Notes under the pieces: generated by a model
What the model saw: only the letters and a program-made list of their open reading frames with translations
What the model was told of the DNA's origin: nothing
Database searches by the model: none
Position numbers and translations under genes: made by a program
In this document: piece after piece, positions 42,480 to 52,224 of the stretch
Layout of the letters: each line of letters begins with the position of its first letter
How positions within the stretch are numbered: the first letter of the stretch is position 1
NCBI GenBank assembly: GCA_003427395.1
Contig: BFEA01000010.1
Location: 1,036,146 to 1,088,369 of the forward strand
Source: Chara braunii
Lineage: Eukaryota; Streptophyta; Charophyceae; Charales; Characeae
Direction: 5' to 3'
Length of the DNA stretch: 52,224 bases

Positions 42480-43700
42480 GCGGAGTCATACATCAGTCGA
42501 TGGTGAACCTTCGAGCATGCTGCCTGCCCGGTCCCCGACAGTCTCAACCAGTCGATCCAATGGGCAACTCCTTAGTCGGCGGGTCCAAAACTCTGCGACT
42601 CGCTCCCCGCAGCTTGCCGCCCTGGTCAAATGACAGTCCGAGCAACATGTCAGCAAAAAAAACGGGTAAGTCCTCAATTCCCCCTGGCTGACCAACTGGT
42701 CTCCGCCACACCCTCCTGCAGTTCGACCTTCGAGGTAGGCGCTCACTCCTCTCTCACTCTCAGCAGAGTCGAAGTGGGTTCTTCGATATGGGACGAACGA
42801 GGTCGCTGTGAATCTATCGCAGGACGGAGGCCAGGTGCATTTGTGGATCGGCTTGGCTACGTGGATGACCTTCTCTCTCCGGAGAGACAGGATGGGCGGC
42901 GCACCGTGCTGAGGTAAGTCTTCAACCCCGCGGTTCGCCTCCCGCTACGTCCACAAACCAGAATGAGCAAAATCAAATGAATCCTCCGCTAGAACACGGA
43001 AAGATACATTACCTTTTCAAAGCTCCTCTCTCCGGGCGCAGTTCGATTCTCCCTAGCTTAAAAACCACAACTCTTTCCTAAATTTGTCTTCACTATCCAA
43101 CTCGCAACATCCTAAAACCTCAGTTCCAACCTTTTCCCCACCTAAATCCATCGAAGATCAACTAAAGCCTTCATCTCCTATCTCCGCCATCTCCTTCTCC
43201 TGTTACCTTCGCGCGGTCTATTTCTCTCCTACTGCCCTCCTAGTCATCTACACGCCAAACTAACCCCACTAATTGATTCGTAAGGTCTGAAAACCCCCAC
43301 TTCAAATCCTACCTCGCCCGATTCTATAAGGAATCGGGGGAGATATCAAATTTTATCCTCCTATCATATCTACTTTCCCGCCATAGCCACCACCGTGCAC
43401 CGTGTTTCTTACTAACCTCCATTTCTACTAACCTTTCCCCTAATCTGACTTCACCATCAGGTTCGCCTCGGCTGAAAACCCCAAAATCGGCTATTTCCCC
43501 GCTCGATTTCATCAAGAATCGGACGGGCTTCACAATCTTCTATCCGCTATCTCCCGTCTCCCTCATCGCTCAGTTTGCGAGTGGATCTGGCGCAAAAACG
43601 GACCCGGGTGCATTCCCCCTTCACTGTGCCCTTACCTTGCTTCTTCCGTTCGCTCCTCATCACCTCACCTCGACGGGTTCGGCGACACTTCAGTCCGCAG
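42480..43700 (-). mobile_element. Element D' (inverted copy of element D)
   Basis: Aligned with 22300-23250. It holds the hairpin CCCGATTC-TATAAG-GAATCGGG (43317-43338), equivalent to CTCGATCC/GAATCGAG in D. A related second one lies around 43500-43530 (CCCGCTCGATT...GAATCGGACGGG). GGTAAGT words at 42239, 42664 and 42912 could be splice donors, but no exon structure is evident. No protein family is recognised in the frames. Confidence 0.55.
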
Positions 43701-44690
43701 ATAAGTCCGCTATCCCTGCTTCACTACTTCCCCTCAATGCCCCACATCGCCCGCTTGCACTCGGTGCAGCCCGATGCATGTCTCCCATCTGTAGCATACG
43801 GTCTCACTGTCTCGTACTAACGTTGCCAAGCAGCTCGAGCTACCCTGGACCGCCTAGAGGGGAAAACAGTTGCTTGCCGGCTGGGTTAATCTTCCACCCC
43901 TATGCCCAAGCCCGACGACCGATTGCACACCCCTATCGAAGCGGCCCCCGCCGTAGCCTCCTCTCGCCCGTTTCTGCCCAAGGGAATCTGCCCCCACTTC
44001 GAGCCTTCAACAGGAGGCTCCCGCACAGACAGCCTGTCACAGAGCCGAGGGTATGAACCTGCCGCAAAGCCTAGGCCTAGGCCTAGTGCCGATCCCGACG
44101 ATAGTATCAAATAGTCAAATGAGGACCTTAAAGGTCAAGGTGATGAAAAGGCATGTGTGACCGGCCCCCACATCCTCCCTTGATGTCCCACCATATAGGC
44201 GACTTCATTATCCTGCGAGACCCGGGGGGTATGTTCCCGCTCAAGCCCTTTTACAGTAAGGGCGGGTGGAGGACCGTGCGCCCAAGGCGTCCCCTACTAT
44301 CCTCGGGCTCAGCGCACAGACCCTAGTTCGGGATGTTCTCCGACTCTCTTCCACTTTAGGCTATCGACGCTCTTTAGGTGAGAAGAGAGGGAAAGCCACG
44401 ACCGCGACTCTCACTACTCTTCATGCATTGGCCTCTTCGGTCCGCCTTTCAAGACAAGCGGGGAGGGAAATTTCGCCCATCCCCTGACACGTTGTCGGGA
44501 CAGAAACCCCTGTGAGGGTTTCTGCCCGAGTTTTTCAAGGTCAGACGCTGTCCGATTTTTGGATTGAGGAACTTGATGAGATTGACGTTGCCAAAGTCAG
44601 TCAGACCAACCCTATAATTGAGAGACTTAAAACCTGACGTCGTTGACGTGGGACGTCATTGACGTGTGACGCCATTGTTGTTCGATGGGA
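43700..44690. other. No gene recognised; hairpins and GACGTC repeats
   Basis: GACCTTAAAGGTC is a near-palindrome at about 44123. CAGAAACCC/GGGTTTCTG form a 9-bp hairpin at about 44504-44527. GACGTCGTTGACGTG-like 15-mers repeat three times at 44637-44672. The frames over 43.6-44.5 kb lack motifs. Confidence 0.5.
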
Positions 44691-45092
44691 ACAGCGAAAA
44701 TCGACGGTATGACCTGTCGTCCGCGGGCCTCGACAAGGCCGCGAGGGTGCGTGGTCGTAGAAAGACTAAGGTTAGACTTATTCTGCCTAAAAGATGTCGC
44801 GCGACTTAGCAGCCGCATGATTCAGGGCCTAAGAAGGCTAAAAATAGGGGTGTGTCGGGTATACAGCTGCGACACAAGGGGGATAAAAAGAAGGGTCTTG
44901 TTTCCCAAGCCGCGGGGCCTTGCACCAAGTCCGGGGGATGATAGGTCGGGGCCGAGGCCACACGGCCATCCGGGCATGCAAGGCCACAAGCAAGCGAGGC
45001 CTGCGAGGCCACAGGTAGACAAGCAGGGCCTGCGCGGCCATAGGCAGGGGGGGCCTGTTAAGCCTCGTCTCGAGGAGTGGCAGCTGGGCTAG

Positions 45093-45237
45093 CTCTTCTT
45101 ATAGAAGAGTTGCCCCTATCACTGTTGTGATAGGAGCTTGTCCAGTAGGTTACGACAGAAGACTGTCACCCAACAGATACTATGATCGAACCCCATATAC
45201 CGGCCTACTGGGCGAATCTCCTTTTGGAGCAGCCCAG
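45093..45237 (+). other. Paired hairpin module upstream of the U6-like segment (A)
   Basis: CTCTTCT/AGAAGAG (45093-45109), CCTATCAC/GTGATAGG (45115-45134), GACAG/CTGTC (about 45149-45162) and CTGGGCGAATCTCC/GGAGCAGCCCAG (45208-45237) follow each other. ATGATCGAACCCC resembles a tRNA B box. CAGTAGG (45137) could also pair with CCTACTG (45204). The order equals 18500-18355 on the minus strand. Confidence 0.65.
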
Positions 45238-45302
45238 GCAGTTGGGCGTGGCTGATTTCGGCCGTGCGATCATCAGGATCGCATGACTGGGATCGGCCGC
45301 GC

Positions 45303-45356
45303 GAGGTAGCTTAGCCTTTGCGCAGGGCATAAATCGAGAGGCGGTCCAATATTTTT
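45303..45356 (+). ncRNA. Diverged U6-derived segment in element A
   Basis: GAGGTAGCTTAGCC, TTTGCGCAGGGCATAAATCG and AGAGGCGGTCCAAT followed by T5 align with the 3' half of U6, with about a dozen changes and a small deletion in the internal stem-loop. It holds the same place as the better preserved segment at 18234-18292. It is a repeat-borne U6 relic and not a gene. Confidence 0.65.
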
Positions 45357-45369
45357 ACGTTTTTTTATT

Positions 45370-45408
<39 letters not shown>

Positions 45409-45422
45409 ACGAGGGTTCCTCA

Positions 45423-45589
45423 GGGCTGTGGTCCCACTAGCAAAAAGGATAGGATCGAGTCCCTGAATCTGGACGTGTTTTAAGCAGAGATGCAGAAAAG
45501 TAGTTCAGTCTCGATTTCCCGCACATCTCTGCAACATCGTCCAGATCCAGGCGTTCGATCCGATCCTCTTTGCTAGTGGAACCGTGCCC
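45423..45589. repeat. ~167-bp imperfect foldback (MITE- or miRNA-precursor-like)
   Basis: The left arm 45423-45492 and right arm 45522-45589 are complementary at about 80-85% of positions, with a loop near 30 nt. Long paired blocks are CCACTAGCAAA, GGATCGA, ATCTGGACG and GCAGAGATG. It is absent at the matching site in A' (18060-18230). A small nested foldback transposon or an inverted duplication giving a long hairpin RNA is possible. Confidence 0.85.
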
Positions 45590-45689
45590 TTGGGGGATGG
45601 TTGTTCTTGGCTGAAAAGCCACGACACCTGAAGTGCCCGTTGGCTGTAGCCGACGGGAAAAATGGCAAAAAAAAACACACAAAAAAACA

Positions 45690-46030
45690 AGACAAAACGA
45701 TGCGCCATGTGGCGCGTTATGAGGTGACTGGGAACTTAAAGTTCCCAGTGAAGAGACGGGCGCCCGTTAGAAACGGGCACTCACGTAGGTAGGGTTTCTT
45801 TCTTTTCTTTTTGTTTTCGTTATTCTTGTTAGATTTTGTTTAGAATTTTTTTTAAGATTTTCTTTTTAGATTCGAGTTAAATTTTTCTTGTTTTTTTTTT
45901 CTCGCTCAGTGCCCGTTCGTTTTCCAACGAACGGGCAGACAGGACTGTGGCAAGCTGTTTCGTCGGGTTGCGTCGACTCTTCAAGAGGCTGGGCCTCGAT
46001 AGCCATAGACAGGATGGCTGAGTCAGATGA
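45690..46030 (+). other. Hairpins and T-rich linker in A, matching A' 18070-17690
   Basis: CTGGGAAC/GTTCCCAG (about 45728-45750), GCCCGTT/ACGGGC (about 45763-45779), a T-rich stretch of about 110 bp, then GCCCGTTCGTT-TTCC-AACGAACGGGC (45911-45936). A' has GGGGA/TCCCC, GCCCGTT/AACGGGC and CGTTCGTTT/AAACGAACG at the same places. Part of the sequence differs while pairing remains. Confidence 0.7.
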
Positions 46031-46194
46031 ATCAGCCGCGCGAAGGCGGCTGTATACGGCATGGCGAGAGAGAAAGAAGTATTGGAGGTCTGCGGGGAGT
46101 ATTAGAGTGAAGGCAGCCATAGCTGCCGCTGCACTTGGTGGAGCGCAGGGGAGGTGTTGTTCGCTCGGTACGGCGACGGCAGCAAGGTTATCAG

Positions 46195-46480
46195 CGGTAG
46201 TGCGGAAGCGCTGCCGAAATTTTGTGGCGGCAACTGGTCTTTTTGGCAGGTGGTGCGGAAGCGCTGCCAAAATTTTGCGGCGGTGGCTATGCTTTTTCGG
46301 CGGTGATGCGGAAGCGTTACCGAAATTTTGCGGCGGCAGCTATGTTTTTTCGGCGGTGACGCGGAAGCGCTGTACTTTTTAGCGGTGACGCGGAAGTGCT
46401 GCCGAAATTTTGCGGCAGCAACAGTGTTTTTAGCAGTGGTGTGGAGATGCTGTCCGGTCTTCGCGGCGGCAATGACAATT
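46195..46480 (+). repeat. 53-bp tandem array with GGAAGCGCTGCCGAAATTT core (A)
   Basis: GCGGAAGCG recurs at 46202, 46255, 46308, 46361, 46390 and 46441, so most units are 53 bp and one is shortened. GCTGCCG pairs with CGGCGGC around an AAATTTT loop. The 19-nt core is identical to that in the element C array at 26.1-26.6 kb. Confidence 0.88.
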
Positions 46481-47650
46481 TTGAGGAGCGTCATTGAGAG
46501 GGAGTGTGCTTTGAGGTGGTGTTGACGTTGTGCTGTCCCCATATTGCGGCCGCGACGCTTCGACACAGTGGTGGCATAGTGGTACTAGTCGCGAGTGGTG
46601 ACGATGTTGAGACACTGAGGGGATTGTGTGTCAGTGGTGGTCCATTTGAGGGACTGGTGTGGATCGCTTTGTTGACGGCTATTGTGACGTTTGTCTCGTT
46701 TGGAGCGTGATCTTACGTGGTTTTCTTGAGTGAGCCGCGTCCATCTCAACTTCACTCGAGGTCAGATAAGTGACTCAGACTTCCCTTCACTCCTGTGTGA
46801 ATCCACACTTGCTTGACCCTGTTCTTTGAACGTTCACTAAAAAGGTAGAGGGAGTTGTGTTTTGTTTGCACGCGTGAATGAAAGCCTGACATGACTTGAA
46901 AATGGGTTTGCATCGTCTTCCTTTTGGAATTGTTGCTTGATCTGGTGTGCAGGTAAGTAGAAGAATGCTGAAAAATGGAGATTTAATCATGTCAGCGAAA
47001 GTGAATGGAATGATGATTGCTTTCTATTTTTTGCCTGCATGCATGTTGAAAGGATGAGAAAACAGCAGACGACGAGAAACGGAGCGATCATACAAGGGAG
47101 AAGAAGTGAATTGGACGTAGATTTTCCCTGAGGTTACCCATTCTTTCCCGAATGTCCCTCTCTATTCGTGCCCGTCTGTCTGAATGATTTCCTCCTCTGA
47201 TCTCATTTTTCGTCTAGGTTCACCCTTGACGTCAGGCGATAAAGGGCTGACCGTCTGCTGTGGTAAGTGCATTTCCTTTCCCTAGGAGGCATCTGAGGCG
47301 GGGATTCGTTGCCTTAGGGGCCGACCCTGTTAACGACTCGGAGTGGACCGCAGGCGAGGGGATACCATGCTGTCGTGGTGGAGCCAGCCCGACTTCTGAG
47401 ATCCAAGGTTCGCTCGGGCGAGGACGAGGGGTATCCCAAACCACCTCCTAGGGGATGGACGTGTGCTATTCACGGAAGGCGTTAAGTTCTTGGCGGCTCA
47501 CGTTAAGAACAACCGCTATAGTCTACCTTTCTAGTGGTCGTCTTAGGAGCCACAGACGAATGGGGGACTGATGTCGTAAGAAGCCCAGTTCATATGTTCA
47601 CTAACTATGGACGAAAAGCGTGTAGGCACTACCTTCGTGGGTAGGTTTGC

Positions 47651-47678
47651 ACCCTAAGAAGTGCAAACCTGGGGCGAT
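47651..47678. other. 10-bp perfect hairpin in element A
   Basis: AGGTTTGCAC and GTGCAAACCT flank an 8-nt loop CCTAAGAA. No run of T follows, so it does not look like a terminator. It lies in the part of A that replaces the coding remnant of A'. Confidence 0.8.
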
Positions 47679-48249
47679 CAGACTAGTTGACAGGAAGATG
47701 TGAATAAAGTATTGCCTTGAATATCTTCATGTCGAAAGCTGGTACTTCGTCATTCGTGGAACGGAAATAGCAATTATTGCCCAGGAGGACAAAGCGACCA
47801 ACAAGGTTTGAAAGTGGATCCCTGACCTTAATGGGGCATCGAGCATCCGATTGTTCGAGTTGGTCGCTGACTTGTATAAGTGGTAGCCGAATTATTTACA
47901 GATGGCATTCACACCAAAGTTAGAGGACCAGTGAAGCCATCATTAAAACAATGGCACTCTAACTCTGCTTGAGAGTCGGGGCGCTCATATTCCTTGCTAG
48001 CAGTCAGTATGGGGCGGAATGAACGAACTTGGCAACGCATTTCATCCAGTTGAAAAACTCGTGACGGTCCAGCCATTTGGCTGGCAGAGTGAAGATACTT
48101 CAGTCAGACGTCATTTGAGCGTCGCTTTACGTATTGGTCATGCTTTGATCCTTTGTTGATAAGCGTTGTTTGGAGTCAAGTCGACCTTTGTCAGGTGAAA
48201 GAAGGGACTAGGATTGATTGAGATTTTCTTACACCAGGTTATCACGTCC

Positions 48250-48690
48250 TAATCGACCGTCGTACGTTCTAATTCATGGGAGATCAGCGCCCCAGGGACG
48301 GACGACGATCAGGTTCACTTCGGCGTTTAACCATGCGTACCTATGCTACAGCGAACGAGCAAACGCCCTCGGCCGACTCACCTCTGCAATTGCATTATAA
48401 AAGCTTTCGCATTTGGGTCGGTAGCTCGGCGGGGATACGCCCCTAAGGGTGGTGACAACCCTTAGGGAAAGTAAGTTGTGCCCCGTGAGAACCTATCCTG
48501 TCGTAGGGGACCGCGGGATGTACAGCTGGCGCACTCGGCCGGAGCGGCGAAGGGTCGACGCGGGTTACCGTGTCGTCCCCGAGTTGTCTCTAAAAAAGTT
48601 GAAAGCCAAAGTTTCTCTTGCGTGACGCGGTCGGGAGGAGCCTCGTTTGCGCGGGGGCCAATGTGCTCGACAACGTACGAACTCACAGGT
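48250..48690 (+). repeat. 3' core of element A, copy 3
   Basis: Same landmarks as the cores at 12590-12980 and 28030-28470. The CCCTAAGGGT/ACCCTTAGGG hairpin (about 48445-48472) is perfect here. A GTAAGT word follows it, as in copy 2. It abuts B' near 48690. Confidence 0.88.
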
Positions 48691-48699
48691 CAACCAAAG

Positions 48700-49859
48700 G
48701 AGGAGCTCGCTCAAGATCCTCGACCGCCGCGACGACCTCCGAGTCCAGCGCCACGTCTAAGTCAAGGAACGCCGGAGCATAATAATAATAATAATACGAC
48801 GTTGAATAATAAATTATTTAGAAAACTCCAAGCGTCAGAATATGACGAACGAAAAAAAAAAAACGTTAGCACCGTTCTAACGCTGCCAACGGCAAAACCA
48901 AGGGGGATAGCCCCGCCGGGCCCTCAACCCCGCGGTTCCGTCGCGCCGCCCCCACGCTCTCGCGTCGTCACTCGCTGACCTCATTCCCTAGATCTCTTAA
49001 ATGAAAGTCTGGCGTCGTATCCTGCTAGCGCTAGGCCCAAGGCTGGGTCTAGTTCTGTCGGACGCTCAAATAAACAAACACTGCTCGACGCGCGGACCTA
49101 CCAGGACGTATTGAAATTCCATGCTGTCGTCGATGTCGTCCTCCTCACGTACGCACAAGTCACAGACAATCACACCAATCGACGAGACATAATCTTTTTA
49201 ATCCCTGTTTAATCAGAAAACAAAACAAATTTGGCCGGCGATCCCGCCGACTCTTCAGTCGTCAACAATTAAAAAAAATCACGTGCGCCTCAAATCCGCG
49301 CGCCCACATACTCTCTAATCTAGCCAGCCATTCAGCCGCATAAACAACGGAGACTGCCGTGACTCGCGTGGTATACTCAATCTTTAAATCACTTATTTTC
49401 TATCGCTTGCAAAAACCAGGGCGGATACCCTTGTAAGGGTATTCGCACCGACAACTTACCGGACCATATTAAGCGACGTCCCCGTCGCTTCGCAAAATCG
49501 AAAAGCTATAAATTCATCCAAAACTCCAAATGTTGACGAGAAGGGAACCAATCCGATTAGCCGATAGACTCAGGTTCGAGGCCTCCAACAATCCAAGCCT
49601 TTATAACTTTATGCTGCCAGGATTTTAACCTGGGTCTTCATTGTCCTTACACTAGGACGCAGGTGTACTGGACATACATACTACAACATAAGTCTCAGTG
49701 GCCCCTCTCAGCTGTCCTCTCCCCTTTGTCCTAGACAAACGTCGACTTCTCGTTAAGTGTCCCTAGCCTCTACTCTGCGAGCATGGTCATAACCAAGGAC
49801 CCGAGCCCTAACCGAGACCTTAGAAGGCGTTCTCGCCTCCCTCCAATAATTCTCATAAT

Positions 49860-49920
<61 letters not shown>

Positions 49921-51480
49921 TATCTCAACACACCTTCTGCAGTCTAGTACAGGAAGGTTATGTCTTCATCTTGTTCCCACCGCGGCCTGGGTGATCGTGC
50001 CAGATCTACGGCCAACCACATTCGATATTTTAGCGGTAGTGCCCTCGCAGGTTGCACCACGATAGGTTTTTTCTCTTGATAAGCATTAAATCAGGACTCC
50101 AAAAGACTCGACTCCTATCTCACGCCATCACGCGGTAGGTAAAACCCTCCTAGGTGGCCACACCCCTTTAAGTCTTTACCTCTTCTGACGAGACGTGGGC
50201 CCGCTGTCAGGTTTCGCCGATCAGCAACCAACACTAGGGGTTGCGCACCAGTGATGCCACTTATACCCCTAGCTGGGTCTTTCATAAATGCCCCAAGATT
50301 AGCACAAGTGACTGAACGGTGTGTCGCAACAATACAGGCCTATTGCGAAACTGCGCAAAGGTCTGTTACACATAAAATGCATTTACCAGCCCTCTGTGGG
50401 ACAACACGGAGAGAACACGTCAGCCTCTCCACTATCACAAAACAGAGTCACCGCCAGGTCCGCAAGGTCATGACCCCCTCACTTGATCAGAGCAAGAAGA
50501 CCACACATCCCGAAAACATTTCCCAATGAAGTTTTTTGCGACCTTACAAAAATTCCACCAATGGCCAAGCAAAAACGTGGTCCTCCTCGTCAGACTTTAT
50601 CATCCAAAAACAACTTACCATGCCACTGAATCTATTAACCTCCCTTCATACAAGGGAGGTCTCACTCAATATGTCTCCCAGCCATCCCTTCTCTGTTTAG
50701 GATAAACTCTCTTGCGACCTTTCATTAAAACATCCCCCCTCCCTGAAGATGAGTCTTCCAATAAGCATAAGACCACCTTCCCACTTGAAGGTGTCTCAAC
50801 CATAAAACAACTCAAACTGAGAGACCAACTTATGGGTCCTCATCACAACTCAACAATAAACATTTGGCATGGCAAACATTCGAGTCTCAAAGACGCATAA
50901 ATCCCTTAGGATTCTCACACTTCTCACAAAACAGATTGCACTCCCTCTCCTTATACCCGACCCTATCATCCGCCCGTGGGTAGATCGCACGAGTATATTG
51001 AAGAGTAGACAGTTCACATCCATTCACATTCACGAAATACGCAGCACATGAGATGTTTCTCATACATCTTCTCGCACAAAACCATCATACATCATGATAA
51101 AACCACACATGTGAGAGTGATTGTGATCGTCATGTACAAGGGGATAGTCTCAGATAAAATCTCAGCTCAATATACACTGAGGGGCGTAGTATCCCAAATC
51201 AAAAGCAAACCAATATGGGCTTGAATTACATATATACACATAGATTTGAACAATCTCAACTCAAACTGGCGCCGATATCACACAAGAATCAAGGTCTCCC
51301 TGACCAGGGCTACAACTGAAACAGTCTTAGTCGGGGCGGAATCGCATCCCTCAGATCAGAGGGATCTAAGTAATTCAAGATATATCTAAATAACCAATCA
51401 ACACAACGAATCACTCATACACAAAGTCTCACATAGTGCATTTATAGGTTAGAGAGTCTATCTCACACACGCTGAGGTCT
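48700..51480 (-). mobile_element. Element B' (inverted copy of element B)
   Basis: Read on the minus strand it repeats the order of 19790-21700: ATCCCTC hairpin, CATGTGTGGTTTTATC, hairpins, CCACAGAGGGCTGGTAAATG, GGTCCGGTAAG, CGAATACCCTTACAAGGGTA, CCGGCCAAATTTG, GGGGCTATCCCCCTTGG and TATGCTCCGGCGTTCC. An (AAT)n at 48778-48796 and an (AT)n at 49863-49918 are local additions, and about 400 bp around 49.5-50.2 kb have no clear match in B. CCTCCCTT-CATAC-AAGGGAGG at 50639-50659 is a perfect hairpin. Confidence 0.75.
49863..49918. repeat. (AT)n microsatellite
   Basis: About 28 uninterrupted AT dinucleotides, with no equivalent at the aligned place in element B. Confidence 0.97.
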
Positions 51481-52224
51481 CCTTTTAAGTCTCTCATACC
51501 TCTTCACACATGTACAATCATTCTGACCTAGGCAGGAAGTAGGTCCCATCCTTTCTCCTCTCAACGATAGGACCAGTGGAATAAACCTTTGTAACAATGT
51601 CCTTAAAACCATGCCTTGCTCCATAGCTCCTTTGTCCCTCTTTCCTTTCCCTCTTGATGTCCAGTTCCTCTCGCCCTTATCCCGCTCAAGGCATTTCTAG
51701 CCATTATTCACCTGCACAATCCCACACAAGCAAGGAGATCCATACAATGTCCCCCGTTCCACACATAGCCCTTCCCGCATGCCTATTCTTTGCATGCTCT
51801 TTGGCTGTGCTTTGTTCCCTTCTTGTTGCTCAATCAGCCCATCCTCTTCTCATAGTCATGCCGTCGGGGAAATGGTTGAGTCAAACTGACCTCACTTTCA
51901 ACTTATGCTTTCTTTCGGATTCCGCCTCTCCCACTTCCTTTTTTGGGACGTCCTCTCTCTTGCCTTCTTGGTGGCACAAGGGACCGGCTACCCTCCCCTT
52001 GTCCTCTTTCTCCACCAAGTGAGGTCAGATTTCGTTCTCCGCTCGTGCCCTGACAATGTTTTCCAAGTGAGGGGGAAGAAGGGTTAGTCATATGCTAAGT
52101 GAGGGGAAGGGAGAGAGAGAGGGCCAGATGATGATGCGAGAGAGAGAGAGAGGGGAAGAGAGAGAGAGAGGAAAAGCAGGGGGGAAAGGAGAGGGGAAAA
52201 AAGAGGGAGAGAGAGAGAGAGAAG
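51480..52224. other. No gene recognised; purine-rich end
   Basis: 51480-52080 is pyrimidine-rich unique-looking DNA whose frames (for example 51654-52022) show hydrophobic stretches but no recognised family. 52100-52224 is GA-rich simple sequence that runs off the window. Confidence 0.5.

Larger units (their letters stand above)
44690..48690 (+). mobile_element. Element A (plus-strand copy), nested between B' and D'
   Basis: This is the counterpart of 12590-18790. It contains GGCCTGCGAGGCCAC-type repeats (44950-45060), paired hairpins, the U6-like segment, a foldback at 45.4-45.6 kb not seen in A', a hairpin/T-rich part, the 53-bp array, and further shared blocks to the 3' core. The coding remnant of A' is missing; 47560-48240 contains only frames with many stops. 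The clean change from D' to A and from A to B', compared with B next to D on the left, argues that A inserted here. Confidence 0.7.

Noticed and set aside
51654-52022. 122-codon plus-strand frame with hydrophobic segments
   Set aside because: The region is pyrimidine-rich, which gives Ser/Leu/Phe-rich frames by chance; no family is recognised.

Overview
The window reads as intergenic nuclear DNA of a green-lineage eukaryote, most likely a streptophyte (plant or charophyte alga). Three signs support this: a degraded LINE whose ORF1 is laid out like plant LINE ORF1s and ends in a CCHC knuckle; a repeat-embedded copy of the 3' half of U6 snRNA in its plant-type form; and long (GA)n/(CT)n/(AT)n tracts with one run of Ns. 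I found no intact host gene, no rRNA gene, no convincing tRNA gene and no CRISPR array. Nearly every long open frame is a retroelement remnant or a chance frame in repeat or low-complexity DNA. The species is not determinable; Chara would fit but is only a guess.

Layout. 1-4200: simple repeats, a recurring GGTTACAGGGC motif and two inverted repeats. 4.2-8.0 kb (+): a LINE with ORF1, an endonuclease and the start of the reverse transcriptase, with in-frame stops and no 3' half. 8.0-10.0 kb (-): an unrecognised protein-coding remnant broken by one amber codon. 11.3-12.6 kb: minisatellites. 12.6-18.8 kb (-): element A', holding a second unrecognised coding remnant, a 53-60 bp array and a run of stem-loops ending in a U6-derived segment. 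19.8-27.1 kb (+): elements B, D and C in a row. 28.0-28.5 kb: a third copy of the 3' core of A. 29-37 kb: simple repeats, a short gag-like fragment and mostly featureless DNA. 37.3-38.5 kb (-): a second copy of the LINE ORF1. 38.6-43.7 kb (-): C' and D'. 44.7-48.7 kb (+): A. 48.7-51.5 kb (-): B'.

The repeats explain each other. B-D-C at 19.8-27.1 kb reappears inverted as B'-(A)-D'-C' at 51.5-38.6 kb, with A sitting in the opposite direction between B' and D'. This suggests that A was inserted into a pre-existing B-D-C composite.

The most unusual signal is that A, B, C and D are all packed with short, near-perfect hairpins. In several of them the arm sequences differ between copies while pairing is kept and the loop or linker is conserved. 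The clearest case is a family of at least a dozen units in C and C' that share a CCATAAGTTTGGG core between unrelated but self-complementary arms. A second case is a 19-nt core, GGAAGCGCTGCCGAAATTT, shared exactly by tandem arrays in two otherwise different elements (A and C). Either structured RNA or template-switch repair of quasi-palindromes could cause this pattern. All alignments here were made by eye.
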